Shown here: positions 1 through 9,185 of the stretch, in pieces
Layout: every line of letters begins with the position of its first letter
Position numbering within the stretch: the first letter of the stretch is position 1
Assembly (NCBI GenBank): GCA_017620845.1
Contig: JAGAUJ010000015.1
Coordinates: 1 to 58,885, forward strand
DNA from: Rickettsiales bacterium
GTDB taxonomy: Bacteria > Pseudomonadota > Alphaproteobacteria > Rickettsiales > UBA1997
Length of the DNA stretch: 58,885 nucleotides
Direction: 5' to 3'
Made by a program: the position numbers and the translations under genes
Notes under the pieces: generated by a model
Databases searched by the model: none
Told to the model about the DNA's origin: nothing
The model's input: only the letters and a program-made list of their open reading frames with translations

Positions 1-552
1 TAAATTATATATTTATATAAAATAATATAAAATAAATTATATACTTATATAATTAATTATAATATTATAATATTACAATATTACAATATAATAGTATTAT
101 ATAGATGTAATAAACATAATATAGTATAGTTAACTATATAATATAATTACATAATATATAATAAATTATTTATTATATCAATATATAATTAAATACAAAT
201 AAATTATAAAAATAAATAATATAATTTATAAATAATTATTTTATTATTAATATATAAATAATATCATCTTATTATTAATATATAAATAATTATCTTATTA
301 TATAATATTATTATTTAATAATATAAAACTAAGGTAAGTATATAAAGAATAAAAATAAATGTCAATGGGGATTTGAGGTTGTTTGTTTTTTTGTTTAATT
401 TGTGTTTAATATATTAAATAAATGATTTTAGTTGTTTACAGATTATTAAAAGTATTTTAAATTATAGAAATTAAGTAAAAAAACATAAAACTCAAATAAT
501 ATCCTACCATAATATTTTTTATTATATATTATAAATAAAAAATTAGTATTAA
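1..552. other. Extremely AT-rich non-coding stretch
   Basis: No plausible gene is visible. The first 340 bases contain only a handful of C or G and consist of short A/T runs. Positions about 361-415 turn abruptly G/T-rich. I see no DnaA box, tRNA or stable hairpin. It may be decayed coding sequence or a long spacer. The end of a neighbouring plus-strand gene lying outside the window could explain the G/T-rich patch. Confidence 0.6.
241..294. repeat. Short tandem A/T repeat, two units
   Basis: Two adjacent copies, 241-268 and 269-294, share an identical 22-base core of T, A and T-A steps and differ only in the last few bases. A third partial copy starts at 295. It looks like simple slippage in AT-rich DNA rather than a functional array. 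Confidence 0.5.
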
Positions 553-1959
553 ATGGCAGAAGAGATATTACACTTACAAAAAGAAATTTATCAAAACAAC
601 CTATCATATTTTATACAAAGAAGTTTTTACATAATCAATCAAGGCGTTAAATATACACACAACTGGCACATTGATGCCATAAGTGAAGCATTAAACGAAG
701 TATATAAAGGGAATATAAAACGATTAATAATAAATATGCCACCAAGATATTTAAAATCAGTATGTATAAGTGTTGCTTTTCCAGCGTGGGTATTAGGCAA
801 CAATCCAGAAAAAAGAATTATAACCGCAAGTTATTCCGAAAAATTAACAATAAAACATTCCACTGATTGTAGATTAATTATGGAAAGTGATTGGTTTAAA
901 AATATTTTTAATGACTGCATTTTAAGTAAAAATCAAAACGAAAAGTACAAATTTTCCACAACTAAAAATGGTTATAGATTCGCTACCTCAGTCGGTGGAA
1001 CTTTAACTGGTGAGAGTGGAGATATATTAATTATTGATGACCCACACAATCCACAACAAGTTTTAAGTAATAAATATAGACAAAAAGTTTTGGACTGGTA
1101 TAGTAATACTTTTAGTAGTCGTTTAAATGATAAGAAAAATGGCGCAATAATTATAGTTATGCAAAGATTACATGAAAATGATTTAAGTGGGTATTTGCTA
1201 AATAAAAATAAAGATGGTTGGGTTCATTTAAATTTGCCAGTATTATTTGAAGATGATTGTGATATAAATATTGGTAATTTCTATAAACATATACAAAAAG
1301 GTGAATATTTGTTTGAAAAAAGAGAAGGCAAAAAGGAAATAGAAAAAATTAAACTTGATATGGGAATGTATGTTTTTAATGCACAATACCAACAAAAACC
1401 AATGCTGTTAGATTTTGGAATTTTTAAAAAACATTGATTAAAATATTATAGTGAAAATATACCTTTTGAAAATATTTATTTGAGTTTTGATACTGCAATA
1501 AAAACTGGTATAAATAACGATCCAACTGTTTGCACTATTTGGAGTAAACATGAAAATAAATATTATCTTGTTGATTTGGTTAGAGACTGGCTTGAATATC
1601 CGGATTTAAAAAGAGAAACTTTAAATTTAATAAATAAATGGAATCCCATAGCTGTTTTAATTGAAGATAAAGCAAGTGGCCAATCTTTGATACAAGATTT
1701 AAAAAAGGAAAAAGTTAGTATAATACCAATAAAAGTTGTAAAAGATAAAATTACAAGATTTGCAAGTATTACACCTGTTTTTGAAAGTGGAAGAGTTTTG
1801 TTTAGGGAAGGATCTGCTTGGTTGTTTGATTTAGAGTATGAGTTATTGTCTTTTCCAACTGGAAATCATGATGATCAAGTTGATTCTATAAGTCAGTTTT
1901 TAAATTGGGTTGAAAATAGAAATAAAAAGAAAAAAGAAGTTAGAGTAAGAAGGCTATAA
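553..1959 (+). pseudogene. Phage terminase large subunit, interrupted by one in-frame UGA
   Basis: This resembles the packaging motor of tailed phages: an N-terminal ATPase plus a C-terminal RNase-H-fold nuclease. The first part has a terminase-type Walker A, PPRYLKS, near residues 63-69 and a Walker B, ILIIDDPH, near 158-165. TGA at 1435-1437 follows FKKH, and the same frame then stays open to a TAA at 1957. The downstream part carries the nuclease acidic motifs SFDTAIKTG, LIEDKASG and HDDQVDS. In related terminases a tryptophan commonly sits at the interrupted position, so a single TGG-to-TGA change explains the break. No portal, capsid or integrase gene lies nearby, so this is an isolated prophage or gene-transfer-agent relic. 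Both halves look otherwise well preserved, suggesting recent inactivation or occasional read-through. Confidence 0.85.
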
Positions 1960-2089
1960 ATCAACACCAATATACCACCACATTACTAATACCTTATAAT
2001 AGAATATAAGCAAATCAAACAACATAAAATCTATTTATTAATACATATATTACAATAATACAAAATAATCATAATACAATTATTATTTG

Positions 2090-5000
2090 TTATTCATTGT
2101 CACCTTGTTCTTGCATTTTAACTTCCTTTTTCTGCCTTGCTTCCTCATCTTTTCTTGCTTTAAGTTTTTCACTTATATCATTTACTTTTTTATCAACAAT
2201 TGTTTTTTTAACTATTGCAGTAAGAACAACAGATGAATCTTCTGATAATAAATTAGTTGATACTTCTTTAAGTAAAGCGCTTGTATCTTCTTTAAGTAGA
2301 CTTGTGCTATCTTCTTCCAATAGTGCAACCGGGTCCTTTTCTGGTTCGTTATCCATAGATTCAGCATGTTCTTCTAACTTTTCTTCAACTTGTTCAGTAA
2401 ATTTATCTATCGCTTCTTTACCTAAAACACTTTCAAGTATTTTATCTTCACCACCCATAACCTCAATCATTTTTTGTGCCGTTCTACCATATCTATCTAT
2501 AACTTCATCAGAACGTTCGCCAGCCGCTATTAATTCAAGTAATTTTTGCAAATCAGCGTTACTAAGTGAACCATTTTTATTCATTAACAATGCTATATCA
2601 AGTAAGCTCGCAGACTTACTATCAATAAGATCTTTTATTTTTTCTAATTCTTTGCTTTGTTTTCCTTTTTCTTTTTTTGTAAATTCTCTATCAACCATTT
2701 GTTTTTCACTATCATTATTATTTAACAATAATCCTTTCTTCAAATCAGTAATTATATCTCTTTCTATTTCTTCACTTTTTTCTTTGTGTATAGCACTATT
2801 TACTGCATCTTTTATAATTTCTTCATCAGTTTTATCTCCTAATTTATCATCAAGCCAACTCTTAGTTCTTTCTGCCCAACTATCTTTTTCTTCTTTTTTC
2901 TTTGGTTTTATCGTCAGTAAATCATCTTTATTATAGACACCACCTTTTTGCTTTCCAAAAATACTATCTTCCCTTATAACACCACCATCTCCCCAAGTTT
3001 TAGTATCAAGAATTGAGCCTTTAAGCGAAGAATTATCGTCTCCTATATCACCAACAGTATCTCTAACTATTTTACCAGCAAGTTTTTTCATATCATTTCC
3101 AAAATCAGTTTCCATACCTCGCATTTTATTATATGAATTCTTACCAACAGCATCACCAAACTGATTAGCAGTAGTACCAATTTTTTTAGCTGTGCCTTTT
3201 ACATTATCCATAAATGACTTATTTGTATCATAAATATTTCTAGTCCACGATAAAAGATTAGATTCTTTTTGCAATTCGCCAATACCAGTTGTTTGCGCAA
3301 AACCTTGTATTTGATTTGATAAAGTAAAATTTTCTGTTTGCATCATTGAACCTTTTAAATCTTTATCAAATGCACTTACAGACTTACCACCAACTTCAAT
3401 ACTTATAATTTGATTAATAACTTCCATAACATATTTTGTTATTTTATCAAACATATACACCAATGCAAATACTATAGTTATATTTATACAATAATATACA
3501 AACCATTTATCTGGCAGACCAACATATTCAACAGCAACAAAATTATTTAATATTGCCTTTATGGATTCAACAAGCCAATTAAATTCCCAAAAATCAGACC
3601 AACTATCAACCCCAACACTACCATCCGTTCCAGGCATCAAATGATCCCCAAGACCAACAAAACAGACCTTAAATGATAACAACATTTTTATAAAATTGTT
3701 TATTATTCCTGTACAGAAATAAAAAGCAGTAAAAAATGCCACCAATTCCAAACACTTTGACACAACAAATTTAAGCCAGCCATTAAATACAAATTTTGCT
3801 TGATCAATTAAACTTATCGCTAAACAAACTGGCGCCAATGGCAAAACAAGTGTTAGTTGTAATAATACAAATATAAATGGAATTATTGATTGAACCAATT
3901 TTGATACATAAAATAAAAGAACTAAAAACAAAGCAGTTGACACAAAACAACCAATCATAAACATTTCACCAGTACCAAAAAAGAATGATAATACCTTCGC
4001 AGTAACTGTATAACCATCAAAAAATGCTAATATCTCATCTACAATGGCAAAATTACGTGATAACGAAGATGTTTCATTTGCATATTTTAAACCACCAATT
4101 AGAGATATTGTATTATCAGTTATAAAACTACTTGAAAATATTCCTGCTATTAAATCAACAATTCCTATTGTTCCATTAATAAAAAAATTGATGACAAACT
4201 TATTAAAAAATTGAAATGCTGTATTTGATAATAACACACTTAATACTATCACATTAATAAGCATTTTTATTAATTTATTTTTATTTATTACCCCAATTTT
4301 AAGATCTTTTTCTTCATCTGTTGTAAATCCGAATATAACTCTAAAACCATAAATCACAACCATAAATACCATAATAATTCTAGCAATATTTACAAAATTA
4401 CTGCTTAATATATTCTTAAATATCATAGCCACCATGCCATCAGCTCTATCATCACTCTGACTAGGTTTTGGTGTTCCCAACAAGAAAAATTCAATTTCTT
4501 GCAACTTACCCTCAAAAGAACCAGCATCATCAAGATCTATACCAGATACAACCTCTATATTATAAAATCCATCATTATCTTTATAATATTTATCAGCAAT
4601 AAACATTCTTATCTTTTCACCATAAGAATATTTTATATTTTGCAAATCTGAAACATTTTTATATATTTGCTTTGGTCCATATTGAAAATATGATTTATAA
4701 ACCCTTTCAGGCTTTCCATCAATACCTTTTTGAATTTCATAACAAGCATTCATAAATTTTTCAATAGAACTAGCCACTATGTAGCCAACATTTTCAACTT
4801 TATTTCCATATAACAAATCTTCATGCAAATCTATATTATAAATAAATTGATTACCATTATCAACAATTATTTTATTATTTGAAGCAATATCTAGTCCAGA
4901 ATAATCATCTAAATGATATTTTACATCAAAATAATTTTCTATGAAATCACTTTGAGTATATTTTTTTGTTTTATATTTCTTACAATCACACTCAACTAAA

Positions 5001-5974
5001 ATTTTTTTATCTGCATTACTATAATATAGACATGTACCAAGATCTTCATTTTTATTTTCACATGAACAATTTTTACCATTAGAATCTACACATTTTTTCC
5101 AATCTATCCCATTTGGTTCTTTATATTCCACTATCACATCACCACCAGAAACAACTCTACCACCAAACCAATAAGCCTTAGAACATAGCATTTTTGAAGC
5201 AATTAAATGATGATAAGCCGACGGCTGAGTCCTACCATTTATTCCATAAGAAGCTAAATATAAACCAGCACCCCTAGTAATCCAACATTCCTTTTGTCTT
5301 TCTGGCAACTCTTCAGCTCCATATACAATACCTCTACCAGCAGGAATTTTAATTTTATTGCCATAAGAAAGTTCAAACTCTTTCTCTTCATTGCTATCAT
5401 TTTTGACAGCATTAATACCCCTGTAGTAATTTCTAATATAATAAAATTCGTTTTCTTCTGCTTTATTACTTAATTTATAAACACTTCCATCTAATGTATA
5501 TTTTTCCAATGCACAAATAAAGTTTTTATCTGGCAATCCATTATTTTCCAATTTTGAATTTTTTATAATATCACCAAATTTTGTATCACTATTAATATTA
5601 TTAGCATAATCAGCCAACCAAGGTATCCATTGACCAGTTATATTAATAGTTAGTGGATCTCCATTTAATGATAAACCTAAATCAGTATGTAAAACTTTCT
5701 GTTTTATTTGTTCATGCTTATATGGATTATTAACTATATAATCTACATCTTTTTTTGGTTTTGCTAATATTTGATTTTTTTTAGTTCCAAACTCATCAGC
5801 CTCAATACATGTATTTCTAACTTTATCAGAAAAACTTGCATTTACAGTTATCATAATTATTATCATTAATATAAATATAATTAGCGATAATGTAAACGCC
5901 TTAATCAAAAATTTTGGGATACTATTAATAAAATCAATCAGCTTTTTGAGGAGTTCCTTTATGGTTTCTTTCAT
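2090..5974 (-). CDS. virB6: VirB6/TrbL-family type IV secretion inner-membrane protein, very large
   Basis: VirB6 forms part of the inner-membrane channel of type IV secretion systems. This copy is about 1290 residues, several times longer than classical VirB6. One membrane segment lies near residues 26-46. A cysteine-rich, probably periplasmic domain follows to about 520, including a cluster near 305-350. The multi-span VirB6 core lies at roughly 525-850, and a hydrophilic tail of about 430 residues ends in short LL-E-D-S/T repeats. Large extended VirB6 proteins are typical of Rickettsiales. I chose ATG at 5974; an in-frame TTG at 5983 is also possible. The start is about 16 bases after tRNA-Leu, with no visible Shine-Dalgarno site, so it is probably transcribed from the tRNA promoter. 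The stop is TAA at 2090. Confidence 0.85.
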   Translation of the reverse strand: MKETIKELLKKLIDFINSIPKFLIKAFTLSLIIFILMIIIMITVNASFSDKVRNTCIEADEFGTKKNQILAKPKKDVDYIVNNPYKHEQIKQKVLHTDLGLSLNGDPLTINITGQWIPWLADYANNINSDTKFGDIIKNSKLENNGLPDKNFICALEKYTLDGSVYKLSNKAEENEFYYIRNYYRGINAVKNDSNEEKEFELSYGNKIKIPAGRGIVYGAEELPERQKECWITRGAGLYLASYGINGRTQPSAYHHLIASKMLCSKAYWFGGRVVSGGDVIVEYKEPNGIDWKKCVDSNGKNCSCENKNEDLGTCLYYSNADKKILVECDCKKYKTKKYTQSDFIENYFDVKYHLDDYSGLDIASNNKIIVDNGNQFIYNIDLHEDLLYGNKVENVGYIVASSIEKFMNACYEIQKGIDGKPERVYKSYFQYGPKQIYKNVSDLQNIKYSYGEKIRMFIADKYYKDNDGFYNIEVVSGIDLDDAGSFEGKLQEIEFFLLGTPKPSQSDDRADGMVAMIFKNILSSNFVNIARIIMVFMVVIYGFRVIFGFTTDEEKDLKIGVINKNKLIKMLINVIVLSVLLSNTAFQFFNKFVINFFINGTIGIVDLIAGIFSSSFITDNTISLIGGLKYANETSSLSRNFAIVDEILAFFDGYTVTAKVLSFFFGTGEMFMIGCFVSTALFLVLLFYVSKLVQSIIPFIFVLLQLTLVLPLAPVCLAISLIDQAKFVFNGWLKFVVSKCLELVAFFTAFYFCTGIINNFIKMLLSFKVCFVGLGDHLMPGTDGSVGVDSWSDFWEFNWLVESIKAILNNFVAVEYVGLPDKWFVYYCINITIVFALVYMFDKITKYVMEVINQIISIEVGGKSVSAFDKDLKGSMMQTENFTLSNQIQGFAQTTGIGELQKESNLLSWTRNIYDTNKSFMDNVKGTAKKIGTTANQFGDAVGKNSYNKMRGMETDFGNDMKKLAGKIVRDTVGDIGDDNSSLKGSILDTKTWGDGGVIREDSIFGKQKGGVYNKDDLLTIKPKKKEEKDSWAERTKSWLDDKLGDKTDEEIIKDAVNSAIHKEKSEEIERDIITDLKKGLLLNNNDSEKQMVDREFTKKEKGKQSKELEKIKDLIDSKSASLLDIALLMNKNGSLSNADLQKLLELIAAGERSDEVIDRYGRTAQKMIEVMGGEDKILESVLGKEAIDKFTEQVEEKLEEHAESMDNEPEKDPVALLEEDSTSLLKEDTSALLKEVSTNLLSEDSSVVLTAIVKKTIVDKKVNDISEKLKARKDEEARQKKEVKMQEQGDNE

Positions 5975-5990
5975 ACTTGACAATACTAAA

Positions 5991-6076
5991 TGGTACCCGC
6001 GGCCGGACTTGAACCGGCAAGGACCGAAGTCCCACAGATTTTAAGTCTGTTATGTCTACCATTCCATCACGCGGGC
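5991..6076 (-). tRNA. tRNA-Leu (anticodon UAA), CCA encoded
   Basis: The minus strand folds as a class II tRNA with a long variable arm. The acceptor stem GCCCGCG pairs with CGCGGGT, followed by discriminator A and an encoded CCA. The anticodon stem-loop CAGACTTAAAATCTG gives anticodon TAA, reading UUA, which is a heavily used codon in this AT-rich genome. The T arm has the GGTTCAAGTCC pattern. virB6 begins immediately downstream on the same strand. Confidence 0.97.
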
Positions 6077-6091
6077 TTACTAACTTCAATC

Positions 6092-6119
6092 ATTATAGAT
6101 TAATATTTTTTAAATGCAA
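6092..6119 (-). promoter_or_regulatory. Sigma-70-type promoter for tRNA-Leu (and probably virB6)
   Basis: On the minus strand a -35 TTGCAT (6114-6119) and a perfect -10 TATAAT (6092-6097) are separated by 16 bases. The predicted start lies about 7 bases beyond the -10, some 8-10 bases before the mature tRNA. No terminator separates the tRNA from virB6. Confidence 0.7.
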
Positions 6120-6265
6120 GAAAAAAGTTATTTTTTATTAATATTATAAATTTATAGTCATATTTATATGTTAATCTCAATAAAATAATATTTATTTATT
6201 TTATTTTTATTGTATTTTCAAAATATACCTTTAATATTCATACTATGTAATATATCATAACAAAA

Positions 6266-7987
6266 ATGACAATAATAGAAACATTAAATAACACATTATT
6301 AGATATTTTTAAAAAATTAAACTATGACAAAAAATATGCATTTTTTCAATATTCCGACAGGCCAGATTTAAGTGATTTTCAAACAAATTGTGCAATGCCA
6401 TTATGTAAAATATATAAAAAATCTCCCATTGAAATTGCAAACACAATAAAGACTGAATTGGAAAATACTAATTTTATAGACACGATTTCCATTGATGGAC
6501 CTGGATTTATTAATATAAAATTAAAAAATGAAATTTTATTCAATCAATTAAACACAACGATAAATAACAATAAATGTGGTTATAATAATACAAGCAATAA
6601 AACAGTTATTGTTGATTTTGGTGGTTATAACATTGCAAAAGAACCACATGTGGGACATTTAAGATCAACAGTAATAGGCGAGAGTATTAGAAGAATTTAT
6701 GAATTTTGTGGTGACAAAGTAATCGGCGACGTTCATCAAGGAGATTGGGGACTACAAATGGGTATGGTTATTGAAGGAATAAGACTAAAATATCCAGAGG
6801 CAGAATGTTTTAAAGAAAATTTTAACAAAGATGAGATAACAGATTTAAATTTAATAGCAAGTGAATTAACTGAAATTTACAGAACTGCAAGCGCCAAAAG
6901 TAAAGAAGATGAAGAATTTAATAAACAAGTGCACACAACCACAACAAAGTTACAAAATGGTTATAAACCATACAATATATTATGGAAATATTTTACAAAT
7001 ATTTCAATCAATGATTTAAAAGAATTAACAGAAGGAACTTTAAAAGCGCATTTTGACTTATGGAATGGCGAAAGTGCAGTTAATGACTTAATTAAATTAA
7101 TGGTGCGAAATTTAATGCAACAAAAAATAGTCGTTGAATCACAAGGTGCACAAATTATTGATATTAGCGATATGGAGGAAGGAATACCTCCTGTTATAAT
7201 AAAAAATAGTGAAGGTGCAGTTATGTATGCTACAAGCGACATGGCAACAATACTTGATAGAATACAAAAATATAATTGCGATCTAATGTTATATGTTGTT
7301 GACGCAAGACAAAACCTACACTTCAAACAAGTATTTTTAGCTTGTAAAAAAATAGGACTTTTAAACGAAAAACACGTGGCAGAACACTGCCCTTTTGGAA
7401 CAATGAATGGAAAAGATAATAAGCCATTTAAAACAAGAAGTGGAGAAACTGTGAGATTAAGAGATTTAATAAATGATACAATAACAAAAATTGAAGAAAA
7501 ATCTATAATTAAAGATAAAGATACAATAGAAAAAATTGCAGTTGCGTGTTTAAAATTTGCTGATCTAATAAATTATAGAGAATCAAATTATATATTTGAT
7601 TTAGAACAATTTACAAACTATGAAGGCAAAACTGGTGCTTATTTATTATATGGAATTGTTAGAATTAATTCAATTTTAGCAAATAATGAACTTGAAAAAT
7701 ATAAAATAACACAAATTCAAACAAAAGAAGAAAAAGACTTATTAATTGAATTAACAAGATTTAATGACACAATAAAAAATGCTTATGATAAAAAAGCACC
7801 ACATTTTATTGCTGAATATGTTTATAAGTTAGTTAAGAAATTCAGCACTTTCTATTCTGCTTGTAATATAAATAATGAGGTTGATGTTGATTATAAAAAA
7901 TCAAAATTATCACTGATTTATTTAACAAGACAATATATTATAAAATGTGTTGAGTTGTTGGGTATTGAGTGTGTAAATAAAATGTAA
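6266..7987 (+). CDS. argS: Arginyl-tRNA synthetase
   Basis: A class I aminoacyl-tRNA synthetase that attaches arginine to tRNA-Arg in the cytoplasm. At 573 residues it has the usual length. An N-terminal Add-1-like tRNA-binding domain covers about residues 1-110. The HIGH-type signature appears as EPHVGHLRST near 129-138, followed by the GDVHQGDWGLQMG region. The C-terminal helical anticodon-binding domain contains the family pattern YLLYGIVRI. The ATG at 6266 fits. A glutamine-synthetase-like gene begins 10 bases after the stop on the same strand, so the two are probably co-transcribed. Base composition becomes more G/T-rich towards the 3' end. Confidence 0.97.
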   Translation: MTIIETLNNTLLDIFKKLNYDKKYAFFQYSDRPDLSDFQTNCAMPLCKIYKKSPIEIANTIKTELENTNFIDTISIDGPGFINIKLKNEILFNQLNTTINNNKCGYNNTSNKTVIVDFGGYNIAKEPHVGHLRSTVIGESIRRIYEFCGDKVIGDVHQGDWGLQMGMVIEGIRLKYPEAECFKENFNKDEITDLNLIASELTEIYRTASAKSKEDEEFNKQVHTTTTKLQNGYKPYNILWKYFTNISINDLKELTEGTLKAHFDLWNGESAVNDLIKLMVRNLMQQKIVVESQGAQIIDISDMEEGIPPVIIKNSEGAVMYATSDMATILDRIQKYNCDLMLYVVDARQNLHFKQVFLACKKIGLLNEKHVAEHCPFGTMNGKDNKPFKTRSGETVRLRDLINDTITKIEEKSIIKDKDTIEKIAVACLKFADLINYRESNYIFDLEQFTNYEGKTGAYLLYGIVRINSILANNELEKYKITQIQTKEEKDLLIELTRFNDTIKNAYDKKAPHFIAEYVYKLVKKFSTFYSACNINNEVDVDYKKSKLSLIYLTRQYIIKCVELLGIECVNKM

Positions 7988-7997
7988 AAATAAAAAT

Positions 7998-9110
7998 ATG
8001 ACAAGTAGCAGTAAAAACAACAAGTTTAACATATTTAAGAAAATAAAACAATATTTACTACTACTTATTATTAAACATAAAATCAACAAAATAAACAACG
8101 AAGCAAAAATATTTAATAAAAACAACAGAACAATAAACATCATTAAACAAAACCACAAGCAAAACATTATACTTAACAAAAAATACACATACACAATTCA
8201 ACCGCACGAATTTTATATACAAAACAACATAGATTCAATTTTAGATTTATCTAAAACATTTTTTTTAAACAAGAATTACATTGTTTATATTGGTATAGAA
8301 ATAGAATTTTATTTACCACATATAATAACAAAAACAGAAGAATTATACAATAAAATATACAATTTTTCAACAAAACAAAATATTAATATTTATGATATTG
8401 AAAGAGAAAGAGGACAAAATCAATTTGAAATAAAATTTAAACCTTATAGTGATGTTAATAAATTAATAAATGATTTTAATAATATAAAACAGTTTTTAAT
8501 AAATGAATTTAATGCTATTTTTAATGATATGCCTTTTAAAAATGATTCAGGAAGTGCTTTACAAATTAACATAAGTATAGCTGATAAAACAACAAATAAA
8601 AATCTATTTAGTAGAAACAAAGACAAAACACAAGAAAGTAAATTATTATTAAATAGTGTTGCTGGATTATTACAAACAACAAATTTATTTTTACCATTTT
8701 ATTTATCTAAAAATAAAAATACCACCAGACTTGAAGAATTAACAAATAAAATATTATACAGTAATGGCAAAATACCAGCCCCAACATATATAAGTTGGGG
8801 AATAAACAACAGAACTTGTGCTATTAGAATACCAATACCAAAAAATATATATAATGAAGACAATTATTTTACTGATGATGATAAAAACAGAAGAATAGAG
8901 TTTCGGGTACCATCAGCAGATAGCGATATAAAATATCTTATTTATTGTATATTAAACTCAATTGCCTTCGGTATAACAAATAATTTAATACCAATTGATT
9001 CAACATATAACAATGTTTTACTAAATCATGAAAATTATGAAAAAATTGAACTAAAAAAATATTTATTTGAAGAATATTATAGAGTTTTAAAAGTATTATT
9101 TAATTTTTAA
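7998..9110 (+). CDS. Glutamine-synthetase-fold protein, catalytic part only
   Basis: Sequence patterns follow the glutamine synthetase catalytic domain in order: GIEIEFYL near residues 98-105, RGQNQFEI, SGSALQINIS, then YISWGINNRTCAIRIP and RIEFRVPSADSD near the C terminus. These correspond to the metal- and substrate-binding Glu, His/Gln and Arg motifs of the GS and gamma-glutamyl-polyamine ligase families. Standard GS has an N-terminal beta-grasp domain and about 450 residues. Here a basic, Asn/Lys-rich segment of about 90 residues replaces the beta-grasp domain, and the total is 370. The usual GSGMH histidine is replaced (GSALQ). The substrate is unknown, and a glutamate-amine ligase is as likely as true glutamine synthesis. 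It lies 10 bases downstream of argS. Confidence 0.7.
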   Translation: MTSSSKNNKFNIFKKIKQYLLLLIIKHKINKINNEAKIFNKNNRTINIIKQNHKQNIILNKKYTYTIQPHEFYIQNNIDSILDLSKTFFLNKNYIVYIGIEIEFYLPHIITKTEELYNKIYNFSTKQNINIYDIERERGQNQFEIKFKPYSDVNKLINDFNNIKQFLINEFNAIFNDMPFKNDSGSALQINISIADKTTNKNLFSRNKDKTQESKLLLNSVAGLLQTTNLFLPFYLSKNKNTTRLEELTNKILYSNGKIPAPTYISWGINNRTCAIRIPIPKNIYNEDNYFTDDDKNRRIEFRVPSADSDIKYLIYCILNSIAFGITNNLIPIDSTYNNVLLNHENYEKIELKKYLFEEYYRVLKVLFNF

Positions 9111-9185
9111 ATAATAATTCATTTTTATTGATTTTTTTAAAAAATATAATACTATCCATACATAGTTGATTTATTTTATTTACAT

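Noticed and set aside
241-300. CRISPR-like repeat array
   Set aside because: Only two adjacent A/T units without unique spacers and no cas genes; simple slippage is sufficient.
1435-1437. UGA recoded as tryptophan (genetic code 4)
   Set aside because: Other genes use TGA as stop, most clearly the ATGA overlap of recO and hemW, and no other real gene has an internal TGA. A point mutation in one relic gene is simpler.
553-1959. Active prophage
   Set aside because: Only a terminase is present; no portal, capsid, tail, lysis or integrase gene is found nearby.
2097-2936. Antisense open frame of 279 codons within virB6
   Set aside because: Ser/Phe/Leu-rich shadow of the acidic virB6 tail on the opposite strand, with no conserved motifs. 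Similar long antisense frames oppose the AsmA-like and virB4 genes for the same reason.
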